Origin: Ignavibacteria bacterium
GTDB taxonomy: Bacteria > Bacteroidota > Ignavibacteria > Kapaibacteriales > Kapaibacteriaceae
Direction of reading: 5' to 3'
Assembly: GCA_947495975.1 (NCBI GenBank)
Contig: CANMBE010000005.1
Coordinates: 84,873 to 148,872 of the forward strand
Length of the DNA: 64,000 nucleotides
The notes beneath the pieces are model-generated. The model did no database searches and was not told the origin of the DNA. It saw only the letters and a list, made by a program, of their open reading frames with translations. Positions within the stretch are counted from its first letter, which is position 1. Each line of letters starts with the position of its first letter. The position numbers were made by a program, and so were the translations under genes. This document shows positions 17,877-27,323 of this stretch, piece by piece.

Positions 17877-19141
17877 AGATTCTTCTCATTCTACCGCGCG
17901 TTCCGTACCCTGCAAAGGATGGAGGAGCAATTGTGATGTATCACACTTTACGTGAACTCCACAATGCCGGACATCACGTAGATGTTTTTGCACTGAATAC
18001 GCGTAAGCATCACCAAGAACTCGCACCGCTTAGAAATGTATGCTCAAGTATTACGGCTGTTGATATTGATACAACAGTTACACCCTTGAAGTTGATGAAG
18101 GGGCTCTTCACACGTTACCTACCGAAGAGTTTTGGCATTAAGGTTCGTATCCCGTATTGGCTTCTTCGATTTTCAGATGATACTGCTTTGCAGAAAGTGC
18201 GAAAGACGTTTGAAGAAGGAGCCCCGTATGACGTTATTCTGTGCGAGACGCTCTTTACTGCTTGTTATGGATTGGCCTTGCGAGGGCAAAACAATACGGA
18301 GCACCGAACACCAGTGGTTCTTCGTGCCCATAATGTTGAGAACCAGATTCAAGAGCTCCTTTCACATGCACCCAATCGAGGTTTTTTTGAGCGACTATAT
18401 CGTGCTCGATTGGCGAAACAAACCTATGCCTATGAGACTTTTGTTGCTCAACATGTAGATGGTGTTGCAGCAATCTCAGATGTGGACGCTACATTCTTTC
18501 GTGACCATGCGGCGAAAAAATTAACTGAAACAATCTCTCCGGGTATAGATCTGCCTGATCTCAACGAAATGAACGTTGATTGCAACGCTCTCTGCATTCT
18601 TGGTAGCCTTGATTGGGAACCAAACGTTGAGGGAATTCAGTGGTTTGTTGCCAATGTGTTCCCGTTGATTCTACAAGCTAGACCTCAAACCACATTGCAT
18701 ATTGCTGGACGAAAGCCAACCGGGAGTGTAACGCAACTGCATGATGGACATTCAATATTCGTATATGGCGAGATTGAAGATGCACTTGAGTTTCGCAGGA
18801 GCAAGGCAGTCTCCCTTGTGCCGCTTATTAGTGGCAGTGGTATTCGCATAAAAATTCTAGAATCTCTTGCTGCTTCGTGTGCAGTAATTACCACGTCAAA
18901 AGGATGTGAGGCAATAGACGTTACACATGGCAGAGAGTTGAGCATTGTTGATGAACCAGAGGCATTTGCAAGTGCATGCCTAAAACTGCTCCACTACCCG
19001 CTCGAGGCGAGTAGAATGGGCGCAGCTGGCCGCACGTTTGTTGCTGCGCACTATAGCTGGACAGCTTCTGTTGGACTGCTCATGGAATTTATTGAGCGTG
19101 TAAAGGAATCTTTCACTCGTCGAGAGACTGCAGACGAGTAA
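17873..19141 (+). CDS. GT4-family glycosyltransferase, second of the pair
   Basis: 422 aa. The N-terminus [41 protein letters not shown] is the classical GT4 glycine-rich acceptor-side motif. [13 protein letters not shown] and [24 protein letters not shown] mark the TuaH/GT4 subgroup, and [33 protein letters not shown] is the donor-binding segment. Probably acts with the preceding GT4 (4-nt overlap). The 3' end overlaps the convergent uvrB gene by 29 bp. Confidence 0.88.
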   Translation: MKILLILPRVPYPAKDGGAIVMYHTLRELHNAGHHVDVFALNTRKHHQELAPLRNVCSSITAVDIDTTVTPLKLMKGLFTRYLPKSFGIKVRIPYWLLRFSDDTALQKVRKTFEEGAPYDVILCETLFTACYGLALRGQNNTEHRTPVVLRAHNVENQIQELLSHAPNRGFFERLYRARLAKQTYAYETFVAQHVDGVAAISDVDATFFRDHAAKKLTETISPGIDLPDLNEMNVDCNALCILGSLDWEPNVEGIQWFVANVFPLILQARPQTTLHIAGRKPTGSVTQLHDGHSIFVYGEIEDALEFRRSKAVSLVPLISGSGIRIKILESLAASCAVITTSKGCEAIDVTHGRELSIVDEPEAFASACLKLLHYPLEASRMGAAGRTFVAAHYSWTASVGLLMEFIERVKESFTRRETADE

Positions 19142-21140
19142 TATCATCACGAAGTTCGGCTGCGCGCTCAAAATCGAGATCACGAGCAGCATTCTTCATC
19201 TCTACAAACATCTGATCCAACATCTCCTTGCGTTGTTGTGGCGTGAGATATTTTGCAATTGGTTCTGCTGCACGTTTCTGGCGAGTCCGTTCGGTGTCTG
19301 CTGCTCGCGACATTTTCGAAGTCTGCATATCAGCCACAGAAGTTGACTCAAGAATTTCTTCAAGAGACTTGTATACCGTCCGTGGTTCGATACCATTCTC
19401 CGTGTTGTACGCTTCTTGCAATGACCGTCTACGATTTGTTTCGTCCATCACGGCCTTCATGGACTTCGTAATCTTATCGGCATAGAAGATCACAAGTCCA
19501 TCAACGTTACGTGCAGTGCGACCAGCAGTTTGCATCAAAGAACGTTCACTTCTGAGAAATCCCTCTCGGTCAGCATCAAGTATTGCCACCAGCGATACTT
19601 CTGGCATATCCAATCCTTCGCGGAGGAGGTTCACTCCAACAAGAACATCGCTATGACCAAGACGTAGGTTTCTAATAATTTCAACTCGTTCAAGTGATTC
19701 TACATCACTATGGATGTACGAAACACGAATGCCTACGTTGTGCAGATAATCTGTCAAGTCTTCTGCCATCCGCTTCGTTAATGTGGTTACAAGGACTCTT
19801 GCCTTTGCCTCAACACGTTTTCTGATTTCACCAATGAGATCATCAATTTGATTTTTTACAGGACGAACTTCAATCTTTGGATCAAGGAGCCCCGTTGGCC
19901 GAATGACTTGCTCAGTAATAGCTCCCATGGACTGAGTGAGCTCATAGTCGCCAGGCGTTGCGCTCACGTAGACAACCTGACTGATATGGGCATCAAACTC
20001 CTCAAATCGTAGGGGGCGATTCTCTAACGCACTTGGGAGCCGGAAGCCATGCTCCACCAAGGTCATTTTTCTTTGACGATCACCAGCATACATCGCACGT
20101 ACCTGTGGGATGGTCGCATGACTTTCATCGATGACGAGGAGGAAGTCATCAGGGAAATAGTCTACAAGGCAGTTTGGCTTTTCTCCTGGTTCGCGTCCAG
20201 AAAGGTGCATTGAGTAATTCTCAATCCCTGAACAATGCCCAACCTCTTTCATCATTTCGATATCAAAAAGTGTGCGTTGCTCTAGTCGTTGCGCTTCAAG
20301 GCCAAGGCCAATTTCGCGGAGTTCTTTCAGACGAGAAACGAGTTCATCCTTGATGGCAACCGTAGCTCTTGCAAGATTTGATTTTGACGTAACAAAAAGA
20401 CGAGCCGGATAAAGAAGCACACTTCCCGGGTTTTCAATAACCTTTCCACCTCGACGATCAATCCAAGATACCCGCTCTACAACGTCGCCAAAGAGCTCAA
20501 CGCGAATGGCTCTCGTTTCCTCATCTGCGGGCATGATATCGATAACGTCGCCGCGAACTCGAAAGGTGCCACGTGTAAACTCAAAGTCATTGCGACTATA
20601 GTGAATGTCACTAAGACGGTGTAGAAGTTTCTGGCGAGATACCTCCATGCCTTCTTTGATGAGTACAAGCTGATCTTTAAAGTCGGCCTTTGCGCCAATG
20701 CCATAGATGCATGACACCGAGGCCACCACAATTACGTCTCGCCTGCCTTCAACGAGAGCGCTTGTTGCTCGCAAACGCAGACGGTCAATCTCATCGTTAA
20801 CAGAAAAATCTTTTTCTATGAATACGTCCGTTGATGGCACGTACGCTTCTGGTTGATAATAGTCGTAATATGAAATGAAGAATTCTACAGCATTGTTTGG
20901 AAAGAACCCTCTAAATTCTCCATACAATTGAGCTGCCAAGGTTTTGTTTGGCGAGATTATGAGGGTTGGCTTTTCAACCTGCCTAATAACGTTTGACATC
21001 GTAAAAGTCTTTCCTGAGCCAGTAACGCCAAGGAGCACTTGGCTGCGCCTACCTTCATTAAGGCCCTCTACGAGCTCCTGAATGGCTTTTGGTTGGTCAC
21101 CGGAAGGTTGGTACTTCGTATGAAGCTCAAAGATGGACAT
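19113..21140 (-). CDS. uvrB: Excinuclease ABC subunit B
   Basis: 675 aa, full length. Walker [14 protein letters not shown] (about 38-50), the beta-hairpin [25 protein letters not shown]-like [14 protein letters not shown], helicase motif [15 protein letters not shown] and the C-terminal UVR motif [16 protein letters not shown] that binds UvrC are all present. UvrB is the damage-verifying subunit of nucleotide excision repair. uvrA and uvrC are not in the window. A TACGTTCG box on the minus strand (21168-21175) lies 27 nt upstream of the start. The 3' end overlaps the convergent GT4 gene. Confidence 0.97.
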   Translation of the reverse strand: MSIFELHTKYQPSGDQPKAIQELVEGLNEGRRSQVLLGVTGSGKTFTMSNVIRQVEKPTLIISPNKTLAAQLYGEFRGFFPNNAVEFFISYYDYYQPEAYVPSTDVFIEKDFSVNDEIDRLRLRATSALVEGRRDVIVVASVSCIYGIGAKADFKDQLVLIKEGMEVSRQKLLHRLSDIHYSRNDFEFTRGTFRVRGDVIDIMPADEETRAIRVELFGDVVERVSWIDRRGGKVIENPGSVLLYPARLFVTSKSNLARATVAIKDELVSRLKELREIGLGLEAQRLEQRTLFDIEMMKEVGHCSGIENYSMHLSGREPGEKPNCLVDYFPDDFLLVIDESHATIPQVRAMYAGDRQRKMTLVEHGFRLPSALENRPLRFEEFDAHISQVVYVSATPGDYELTQSMGAITEQVIRPTGLLDPKIEVRPVKNQIDDLIGEIRKRVEAKARVLVTTLTKRMAEDLTDYLHNVGIRVSYIHSDVESLERVEIIRNLRLGHSDVLVGVNLLREGLDMPEVSLVAILDADREGFLRSERSLMQTAGRTARNVDGLVIFYADKITKSMKAVMDETNRRRSLQEAYNTENGIEPRTVYKSLEEILESTSVADMQTSKMSRAADTERTRQKRAAEPIAKYLTPQQRKEMLDQMFVEMKNAARDLDFERAAELRDDITRLQSLDE

Positions 21141-21199
21141 TGCACAGTCTAGAAATGGTACAGCCTACGAACGTACGACGCAAGGGCGATATTCGCATT

Positions 21200-22579
21200 A
21201 TGAAACGAATCAAAACTCCAATTGAACACCAATGGTTCACCAGAACGCTGGTTGTAATAGCCATCGGCATCGCTCTGAGATGCCTTGTTTCGTTTGTTGT
21301 GCTGGGCAACATGCCACAAGTGGAGGATGGCCCTTCGTATTCCTTGCAGGCGCAACAAATGATAGACGGCACCATCGGCTATTACTACTTCCCGCCAGGA
21401 ACGGCAATTTCTGTTGTGCCTTTCTACTGGCTGCTTGGGCAAACTGTGTTTGTTGATCACCTCATTGGCGTTGTGCATACATCGGCATTTCTCATTATTG
21501 CCGCATGGTTTGCAAGCGTAATGCTAGGGTGGGGGAGGGTCACATTTATTGCCGCGATGTTCGTTGCCTTTTATCCAAACTCATTCTTGTCTGCTACACA
21601 GATATCTTCCATGCCAGTAAGCGTGGTCTTTTTGACTGGTGCTATTGGATTGATACTTCGATGTCATGAGAAGTGGTCATGGCATCGGTGGATTGGCGCT
21701 TCGCTCTGTCTTGCAGCCGCTATTGCTACACGTCCAGCTTCCGTTATGGCAGTTGTTGTTATTGCGATTGCCGGAATGTATTTGTTGTGGCAACGCAAAA
21801 TCAATGTGTCATTGTTCACGTCAGCGGCAATGGCTTTGTGCGTAATCATGGCGTCCATGATCGTTCCGCTTATGCAGCACAATTTTCAGCACGGACATGG
21901 TTGGACTTTGTCTACCAACAATGAGTGGAATCTCTTCGCCGGTAACACGCCGTATACTCCAGACTACAAGACCGGACATTTTGGCCAAAGAAGGTTTGAC
22001 CAAGTCTCTCCTGAAGCGCGGGCATATATGTCAGCTATCCTTCCGCACGAGAGCCCAACGGCCGCAACGTATGAACAACGTAAATCAATGCGTGCTGCAG
22101 CATTTGATTACATGCAACATCATCCAATACGGACGCTGTATCGAGTTACGAATCGTGCGCGTGCCTTTTGGGGGTTTGATTATGCTACTGCGAGGACCAT
22201 TCAAAACGAGTATGGCTTGTCAAACCTTGCGTTCCTGCCTATCGTTGCTCTCGATGGGGGAGGGTACCTTTTATTAATCATGCTGGCACTCTCCGCCCCC
22301 TTCATACTACAGCTACCGTTTAATGCTAAAGGGGCCTTTCTTTTAAGTCTCTGTGCCGCAGGAATGATACCGTATCTCATTGCATTTGCTCAGGCACGGT
22401 ACCACTTATCGGCAATCCCCCTGCTCCTCATTCCCGCTTCTCTGGCGATTATAGCATTCCTTGAGAATCCCAAGCACACGTGGCAGAGACTCTATAGCCG
22501 GCCACTCTGGTGGGCAGTTATGGCGGCTTTCCTACTAATGCAGGCCGAGAGCGCCTACTATCTCATTCTCCTGCGATAA
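21200..22579 (+). CDS. GT-C-type membrane glycosyltransferase (PMT/GT39-like)
   Basis: About 459 aa from the ATG at 21200, with roughly 10-11 hydrophobic segments. The first luminal loop has VLGNMPQVEDGPSYSLQAQQMI, resembling the acidic D/E-rich motif of GT-C transferases that use polyprenyl-phosphate sugars, followed by YYFPPGTAISVVPFYWLLG. The middle is hydrophobic, with a loop NNEWNLFAGNTPYTP. Such enzymes move a sugar from a lipid carrier to protein or lipid in the periplasm. The start is uncertain: in-frame ATGs also exist at 21089 and 21155, but the former overlaps uvrB. The family call rests on topology and the loop-1 motif only. Confidence 0.6.
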   Translation: MKRIKTPIEHQWFTRTLVVIAIGIALRCLVSFVVLGNMPQVEDGPSYSLQAQQMIDGTIGYYYFPPGTAISVVPFYWLLGQTVFVDHLIGVVHTSAFLIIAAWFASVMLGWGRVTFIAAMFVAFYPNSFLSATQISSMPVSVVFLTGAIGLILRCHEKWSWHRWIGASLCLAAAIATRPASVMAVVVIAIAGMYLLWQRKINVSLFTSAAMALCVIMASMIVPLMQHNFQHGHGWTLSTNNEWNLFAGNTPYTPDYKTGHFGQRRFDQVSPEARAYMSAILPHESPTAATYEQRKSMRAAAFDYMQHHPIRTLYRVTNRARAFWGFDYATARTIQNEYGLSNLAFLPIVALDGGGYLLLIMLALSAPFILQLPFNAKGAFLLSLCAAGMIPYLIAFAQARYHLSAIPLLLIPASLAIIAFLENPKHTWQRLYSRPLWWAVMAAFLLMQAESAYYLILLR

Positions 22580-22580
22580 G

Positions 22581-22653
22581 CGTAATTCTTTGTGGCATAC
22601 GGCTCAAAAGCGCCGTATCTTAGCAGTTTCGCGCAAAAACTACAAAGAATACG
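22581..22653 (+). promoter_or_regulatory. Foldable queA leader (possible three-way junction)
   Basis: The whole stop-to-start spacer can fold. Stem P1 pairs 22581-22593 (CGTAATTCTTTGT) with 22642-22653 (ACAAAGAATACG) over 12 bp with one bulged A. P2 pairs 22597-22603 (ATACGGC) with 22612-22618. P3 pairs 22625-22629 (AGTTT) with 22637-22641. The 3' strand of P1 touches the ATG at 22654. An alternative reading is that TATCTTAG (22616-22623) is a weak minus-7 box, in which case only the 3' half would be transcribed from it. Confidence 0.4.
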
Positions 22654-23700
22654 ATGAAGCTGTCTGAATTTAAGTTCGCTGTTCCAAAAAATGCTGTAGC
22701 CAAGTTCCCGGCAGATCCTCGTGAGAGTGCCAAAATGATGGTGCTCAATCGCGAGACGGGCGACATCGAAGATCGGCATTTTAAGGACATCCTGTCCTAC
22801 ATGGTTAAGGGCGATGTGATCGTTGTGAATGATACGAAGGTCTTTCCAGCCCGGCTTTTTGGTAAAAAAGAAAAGACAAACGCAAAGATCGAAGTAATGC
22901 TCCTTCGCGAACTCAAGGCACAGGAGAGAATTTGGGATGTTCTTGTTGAGCCAGCACGGAAAGTGCGCATTGGAAACAAGATTTACTTTGATAACAACCG
23001 CTTTTACTGTGAGATAATCGACAATACGACGTCTCGCGGCCGCACTGTTCGCTTTTCGTATGAAGGCGACCTACACGAGGTAATTGAGAGAATTGGCCAG
23101 ATGCCCCTTCCTGAATATGTAAAGCGCGAGCCAACGGAAGCAGACAAAGAAACATATCAATGTGTGTTTGCAAACCCAGGCAAAGTGGGTTCAATAGCAC
23201 CACCAACAGCAGGCTTGCACTTCTCAGAAAAACTCCTCAAGGCCGCAGAGAAAAAGGGAATTAAGATTGCCATGGTGCAGCTTAATATCGGTCAAGGTGT
23301 GTTTGAAACGATTGAAGTTGAAGACCTTACCAAGCACCGCATGTACAGCGAATATTTTGAGATAACGAAGGATTCAGCTGACGTCATCAACAAGGCACTC
23401 AAGGCGAAGAAGAACGTGTACGCAGTTGGTTGCAGCGTTGTCCGCGCACTTGAGTCAAGCGTACTTACAAGTGGCATCGTAAAGCCAAATAAGGGCTGGA
23501 CAGATAAATACATCCACCCCCCGTATGAGTTTAAGATTGCAAATCGATTCATTACGAATTTCCACCAACCAGCTTCGCCGTCATTGCTTGTAGCTACGGC
23601 ATTCGCTGGTGGCAAGGATCCAATGTTCAAAGCATATAAGCGTGCTATGAAGAGTGACTACAGACTCTTTGCTTACGGCGATGCGTTGATGATCATCTGA
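22654..23700 (+). CDS. queA: S-adenosylmethionine:tRNA ribosyltransferase-isomerase
   Basis: 348 aa. MKLSEFKFAVPKNAVAKFPADPRESAKMMVLNRETGDIEDRHF, VVNDTKVFPARLFGKK, GSIAPPTAGLHFSEKLLK and NFHQPASPSLLVATAFAGG are signature blocks of QueA. The enzyme transfers the ribosyl part of SAM to preQ1 in tRNA, making epoxyqueuosine precursors at the wobble position of GUN anticodons. The M32 carboxypeptidase gene starts within its stop codon (TGATG at 23698). The upstream leader can fold onto the region next to the start codon. Confidence 0.97.
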   Translation: MKLSEFKFAVPKNAVAKFPADPRESAKMMVLNRETGDIEDRHFKDILSYMVKGDVIVVNDTKVFPARLFGKKEKTNAKIEVMLLRELKAQERIWDVLVEPARKVRIGNKIYFDNNRFYCEIIDNTTSRGRTVRFSYEGDLHEVIERIGQMPLPEYVKREPTEADKETYQCVFANPGKVGSIAPPTAGLHFSEKLLKAAEKKGIKIAMVQLNIGQGVFETIEVEDLTKHRMYSEYFEITKDSADVINKALKAKKNVYAVGCSVVRALESSVLTSGIVKPNKGWTDKYIHPPYEFKIANRFITNFHQPASPSLLVATAFAGGKDPMFKAYKRAMKSDYRLFAYGDALMII

Positions 23701-25196
23701 TGAGCGCCTTTGTACGACTATCGAAGAAGATGAACCTTATCTCTGATCTGGGTGCTGCAACTGCAGTTCTCGGTTGGGATCAGGAGACGTATATGCCGGA
23801 TGGCGCTGTTGCGGGACGCGCAGAACAAATGGCAACCTTGTCTTCGTTTATCCATGATCACATAACGAATGCAGATTCAGCGTCGATCGTTGAAGATGTG
23901 AAGCAAGAATTGCCATCATTGACAAATCGTGAGCAACTCGTTGCAACAACATTTATCCGCGATCACGATCGTGCTCTGAAGTTACCTTCGGATCTCGTGC
24001 AGGATCAAGCGCGCACTGCTTCAATGGCTCAGGACGCGTGGAAGCGCGCGCGCCAAGCGTCTGACTTTAGCATCTTTCAACCTCTCCTTGAAAAAACCGT
24101 CGAGCTAAAACGCAGAGAAGCTGAAATCATCGGCAAGGCTGAGCATCTCTACGATAACTTACTCGACTCTTTTGAACCTGGATTGACTGTTGCTACTGTA
24201 ACACCAGTTTTTGATCGGCTTCGCATTGGTACCACTGCTTTGCTTCGTGAGATTGAACCAAATCAAGTGAACGTAAGCGATGCCGTTTTGTATCGCACGT
24301 ATGATGGCGATCAACAACTCTTGTTTGCGTCAGACATCATTCGCGATCTTGGCTTCGATTTTCACACTGGACGTGTAGACATCTCAGCACATCCGTTTTG
24401 TACATCGTTTGGCAGCACTGATGTACGGCTTACAACGCGTATTCGACCGAACGATTTACGATCATGTCTCTTTGGACTCATCCATGAGGCAGGACATGGA
24501 ATGTATGAGCAAGGCATATCGCCTGAACTCGCTCGCACATTCTCTGGGCAGGGGGCAAGCATGGGCATACATGAGTCGCAGTCGCTCTTCTGGGAAAATA
24601 TCATTGCTCGTAGCGAAGAGTTCTGGCACTGGGCCTTCCCTCGCCTTAGAAGCGTCTTCCCTGATCAACTCAAGGATCAGGATGTGCGATCGTTCTACAA
24701 ATCGATCAACAAGATTCAACCTTCGATGAATCGTGTTGAGAGTGACGAGCTCACTTACAACCTGCATATTATCCTGCGTTTTGAAATTGAACGCGACCTC
24801 ATCGCCGGCACTATTGAGGTGAAAGATATTCCAAGGGTTTGGAATGAGAAAATGGAAGCAGCTCTCGGAATAACCCCAGCCAATGATGCTGAAGGATGCC
24901 TTCAGGATGTTCACTGGTCGTTTGGAGGCATTGGATATTTCCCATCGTATACTCTTGGCAAGCTGTATGCAGCTATGGAATGGAATGCGATGCAAAAAGA
25001 AATGCCCAATGTGCGCGAGCATGTTTCGAATGGGAACTTTGCGCCAATCCTTGCATGGTTGCGCACCAACATTCATGCGTATGGTCGCACAGAACAACCT
25101 CACGAAATCATTCAACGCGTGGCGGGTCGCCCCTTAACAGAAGTTGATTTCTTGTCAAACGTTGGTGCGAAAGCGCACAACGTGTATGGAATCTAG
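23700..25196 (+). CDS. M32-family metallocarboxypeptidase
   Basis: 498 aa, the normal family length. The zinc motif HEAGH occurs at about residues 262-266 (LIHEAGHGMYEQG), followed by MGIHESQSLFWENIIARS with the third ligand region; VRLTTR precedes it and LQDVHWSFGGIGYFPSYTLG comes near the end. These are the fixed M32 motifs. The enzyme removes C-terminal residues from peptides, most likely in the cytoplasm since no signal peptide is seen. It is coupled to queA (1-nt overlap) and its end overlaps the SMUG2-like gene by 11 nt. Confidence 0.95.
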   Translation: MSAFVRLSKKMNLISDLGAATAVLGWDQETYMPDGAVAGRAEQMATLSSFIHDHITNADSASIVEDVKQELPSLTNREQLVATTFIRDHDRALKLPSDLVQDQARTASMAQDAWKRARQASDFSIFQPLLEKTVELKRREAEIIGKAEHLYDNLLDSFEPGLTVATVTPVFDRLRIGTTALLREIEPNQVNVSDAVLYRTYDGDQQLLFASDIIRDLGFDFHTGRVDISAHPFCTSFGSTDVRLTTRIRPNDLRSCLFGLIHEAGHGMYEQGISPELARTFSGQGASMGIHESQSLFWENIIARSEEFWHWAFPRLRSVFPDQLKDQDVRSFYKSINKIQPSMNRVESDELTYNLHIILRFEIERDLIAGTIEVKDIPRVWNEKMEAALGITPANDAEGCLQDVHWSFGGIGYFPSYTLGKLYAAMEWNAMQKEMPNVREHVSNGNFAPILAWLRTNIHAYGRTEQPHEIIQRVAGRPLTEVDFLSNVGAKAHNVYGI

Positions 25197-25878
25197 ACAC
25201 TTCCACGAATCTATTGAGGCCTTTCTTACTACGCTAACGTTTAGCGGCGTACTGCCCGAAGGCATCGAGATACTTGATCCGTATGCTCAGATCGAAACAC
25301 GACGTGTAATACATGAAATGGTATCGACGTACTACGTTGATGCACCACCACGAATTGGCATGTGGGGCATTAACCCAGGTCGGTTTGGTGCCGGCATTAC
25401 TGGTCTCTCCTTTACTGATCCATGGGCAGTCGTACATCTGCTTGGTATTGACACAACGCTGTCAGGCAGGCGTGAGTTATCTGCTGAGTTCATCTCACGT
25501 GTCATTGAGGAGTATGGCGGGCCATCTGCTTTCTACCGTGACGTGTATTTATGTGCGCTGAGTCCACTCGGATTTGTAAAAGATGGTAAGAACATCAACT
25601 TCTACGATGATGTTGCTCTCAATCGGTCGATTGTGCCGTTCGTGATTTCTTCCCTGAGAACGCAGCACAAGGCCGGACTCCTTGCCGACCGTTGTATTAT
25701 TCTTGGTACTGGAAAGCTCAAGACATTTTCTGAGCGTGAGGTACGTCACGCAATGGGATACAAAAACATCGTCTATTTGGAGCACCCCAGATTCATTATG
25801 CAGTACCGCAGAAAGCACATTCAAATGTATGTTGACAAATACGTTGATGCAATTCGTGTTTTGATGAATCCTTTTTGA
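25186..25878 (+). CDS. SMUG2-like uracil-DNA glycosylase family protein (DUF4918)
   Basis: About 230 aa. Motif 1 is GMWGINPGRFGAGITGLSFTDP, close to the GMNPGPFGMxQTGVPF motif of SMUG1, and motif 2 is LEHPRFIMQYRRKHIQMYVDKY, with the His-Pro of the UDG superfamily. The family (DUF4918/SMUG2) is known mostly from Bacteroidota; a member from Pedobacter excises uracil from DNA. A base-excision repair role is therefore likely. The ATG at 25186 lies inside the end of the carboxypeptidase gene (11-nt overlap); a longer frame from 25144 would add only shadow sequence. Confidence 0.8.
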   Translation: MESRHFHESIEAFLTTLTFSGVLPEGIEILDPYAQIETRRVIHEMVSTYYVDAPPRIGMWGINPGRFGAGITGLSFTDPWAVVHLLGIDTTLSGRRELSAEFISRVIEEYGGPSAFYRDVYLCALSPLGFVKDGKNINFYDDVALNRSIVPFVISSLRTQHKAGLLADRCIILGTGKLKTFSEREVRHAMGYKNIVYLEHPRFIMQYRRKHIQMYVDKYVDAIRVLMNPF

Positions 25879-25936
25879 TGGATGTGTCTCTCTTCTCCGT
25901 GGGCGCGAGCATGTCCCAAAGCTAGTTGAAAATCAC

Positions 25937-26001
25937 AGAGGCTCCAGTCATGATGTTAGATTGAGTTACCAGACTTAATCATCATCAAGAAGGAAGCCTC
26001 T
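25937..26001 (+). promoter_or_regulatory. Long imperfect hairpin ending at a start codon
   Basis: Outer stem: 25937-25945 (AGAGGCTCC) pairs with 25992-26001 (GGAAGCCTCT) with one bulged A. Inner stem: 25950-25955 (ATGATG) with 25980-25985, then 25960-25966 (ATTGAGT) with 25973-25979 including one G-U pair. The Shine-Dalgarno AGGAAG is inside the outer stem and the next base is the ATG at 26002. This could mask translation of the small ORF, or be terminal repeats of a small element. Confidence 0.45.
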
Positions 26002-26232
26002 ATGAAGGGCAAACATACAGTGGATGGGTTGGATATTTATGCGGCATTTGCATCGATTCTAGAAACGTCGTCGGACGACACTGCAGCGTTGGTGTTGAAT
26101 CATTTGGAGTTGAGTCGTCGAGCGATAGAATGGCTTATGCAACGCCAGACGTCGGAACTGGCAGGAGAACGATATAGTCATGACTTGGGCACTAAAATAG
26201 AGGTCCATCCGAGCAAGGAACAGTGCTTTTAA
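26002..26232 (+). CDS. Small hypothetical protein (76 aa)
   Basis: Not recognised. The protein is soluble and mixed in composition, with a helical-looking centre (LDIYAAFASILETSSDDTAALVLNHLELSRRAIEWLMQRQTSEL) and a Cys near the end (KEQCF). A good AGGAAG lies 6 nt before the ATG, which favours a real gene, but the site is buried in the hairpin 25937-26001. It stands alone between the SMUG2-like gene and the DUF1573 gene, both on the same strand. It could be a remnant or a small regulatory protein; nothing in the sequence decides. Confidence 0.45.
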   Translation: MKGKHTVDGLDIYAAFASILETSSDDTAALVLNHLELSRRAIEWLMQRQTSELAGERYSHDLGTKIEVHPSKEQCF

Positions 26233-26253
26233 TTCAACTCAATGGAGATTCCC

Positions 26254-26961
26254 ATGATTCGCTATTCAATTCTGGCCACTGCCGTACTCTTAGGTTTCAC
26301 ATTATCAAGTGCACAGTCTGTCATGAGCGTGCCTGAAGCTCAAGATTGGGGCACTATTCGTTTGCCAAAGGAACTCTACGTAGAGGCTGAAGTTCCGATT
26401 AAGAATGATGCAAAAAGCGGAATGTTGAAGATCCTCGAAGTGAAACCAGGATGTGGTTGCACAAAGACTGATCCAGATAAAACGGAACTGCAACCGGGTG
26501 AGACCGCGAAGGTAAAAATTCGACTGAATCTTACTTCATCTCAGGGTGGCCCTCTCGTCAAAACAGTCTCAATTAGAGCGCTTCACAATGTTGATACGAT
26601 TGTGAAGATTGTGTATCTAAAAGTCAACCTCGAACGCGTGTTAACTATTGGGCCGTCAACCTTTGTTTCATTCAATGATGCAGCAGTTGGTGCCGAGTCC
26701 GTTTCTACTGTTACGATGGAAAATCCATCTGACATGCCTATCACTGTAAAAAACCTTACAGTGGATGGTGATATTAAGGTAGATCTTGCTGATGGCTCCA
26801 TTGTTGCTCCTCATTCAAAGAAGGAAGTCAAGATCAGCCTCACGCCCTCTAAGCCAGGCCAGATCTACGGCTCATTGAAATTTACAGCTAGCGGTAACGG
26901 TGCTGATGAGGAATTTCTCCTCCCAGCATACGGCACCGTAACGAAGGTAGCCAATAAGTAA
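26254..26961 (+). CDS. DUF1573 family exported protein (ASH-like domains)
   Basis: About 235 aa. Signal peptide about residues 1-21 (ending SSAQ). The first domain is a DUF1573 Ig-like fold: QDWGTIRLPKELYVEAEVPIKNDAKSGMLKILEVKPGCGCTKTDPDKTELQPGETAKVKIRL, with the characteristic PGCGCT. A second, similar beta domain follows (FNDAAVGAESVSTVTMENPSDMPITVKNLTVDGD). The family is abundant in Bacteroidota envelopes; its role is unknown. The ATG at 26254 is preceded by GGAGA at 26244; the ATG at 26242 is less well placed because that motif would be inside it. Confidence 0.85.
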   Translation: MIRYSILATAVLLGFTLSSAQSVMSVPEAQDWGTIRLPKELYVEAEVPIKNDAKSGMLKILEVKPGCGCTKTDPDKTELQPGETAKVKIRLNLTSSQGGPLVKTVSIRALHNVDTIVKIVYLKVNLERVLTIGPSTFVSFNDAAVGAESVSTVTMENPSDMPITVKNLTVDGDIKVDLADGSIVAPHSKKEVKISLTPSKPGQIYGSLKFTASGNGADEEFLLPAYGTVTKVANK

Positions 26962-26997
26962 AATTGTGAGCGCGTTCGTTAACACGCTCAACAGGGG

Positions 26998-27147
26998 ATG
27001 CAAAAGATCCTGTGGCCGAGACCATTTGACAATTGCGTGTGGCATTCAGTAGAAGGTAGTGGCCTGCAATTTTCAATTTCAGATATTCAGCGCGGCGTCT
27101 ATGAATTGCGATCAATTTGTGCCAATGGTGCGTCCGAAAGGCTTTGA
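26998..27147 (+). pseudogene. Remnant of a T9SS C-terminal sorting domain
   Basis: A 49-codon open frame reads ...VWHSVEGSGLQFSISDIQRGVYELRSICANGASERL, then a stop, after which the same frame continues LVVRQ. The pattern F-x-I-x-x-I-x-x-G-V-Y-x-L-x-x-x-x-x-N-G and a terminal LVVR-like end is the end of type IX secretion sorting domains, as also seen in the two large surface proteins of this window. No gene body precedes it, so it looks like the broken tail of a lost secreted protein. It overlaps nothing else. A chance match in a 150-nt frame remains possible. Confidence 0.3.
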
Positions 27148-27194
27148 CTCGTTGTTCGCCAGTGGAAGTGGGGAAAATGAACCCCATACAGAGC

Positions 27195-27225
27195 TTGGTG
27201 GATTGGCTGCACATCCATAATTTCG
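27195..27225 (+). promoter_or_regulatory. Candidate promoter of tRNA-Thr
   Basis: TTG at 27195-27197, a 20-nt spacer and TAATTTCG at 27218-27225, ending 15 nt before the tRNA. The box is TAnnTTTG with one change, the same TTCG variant found in front of several protein genes here. Confidence 0.45.
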
Positions 27226-27240
27226 TTGTTCTAGCAGTCC

Positions 27241-27313
27241 GCCAATGTAGCTCAGCTGGTAGAGCAGCTCATTCGTAATGAGCAGGTCACCGGTTCAAGT
27301 CCGGTCATTGGCT
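27241..27313 (+). tRNA. tRNA-Thr (anticodon CGT)
   Basis: 73 nt that folds perfectly: acceptor GCCAATG/CATTGGC, D arm GCTC/GAGC, anticodon stem GCTCA/TGAGC with loop TTCGTAA (anticodon CGT, reads ACG), a 5-nt variable loop, T arm ACCGG/CCGGT with TTCAAGT loop, and discriminator T. No CCA is encoded. It is followed closely by an intrinsic terminator. Confidence 0.97.
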
Positions 27314-27323
27314 CTTGCTTTAG

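Noticed and set aside
26968..26989. GAGCG/CGCTC hairpin after the DUF1573 gene as a terminator.
   Set aside because: Stem contains a mismatch and no T-tract follows.
26888..27214. A 108-codon minus-strand frame between the DUF1573 gene and tRNA-Thr.
   Set aside because: No start signal or family pattern; it overlaps the DUF1573 end and lies opposite the better supported T9SS-tail remnant.
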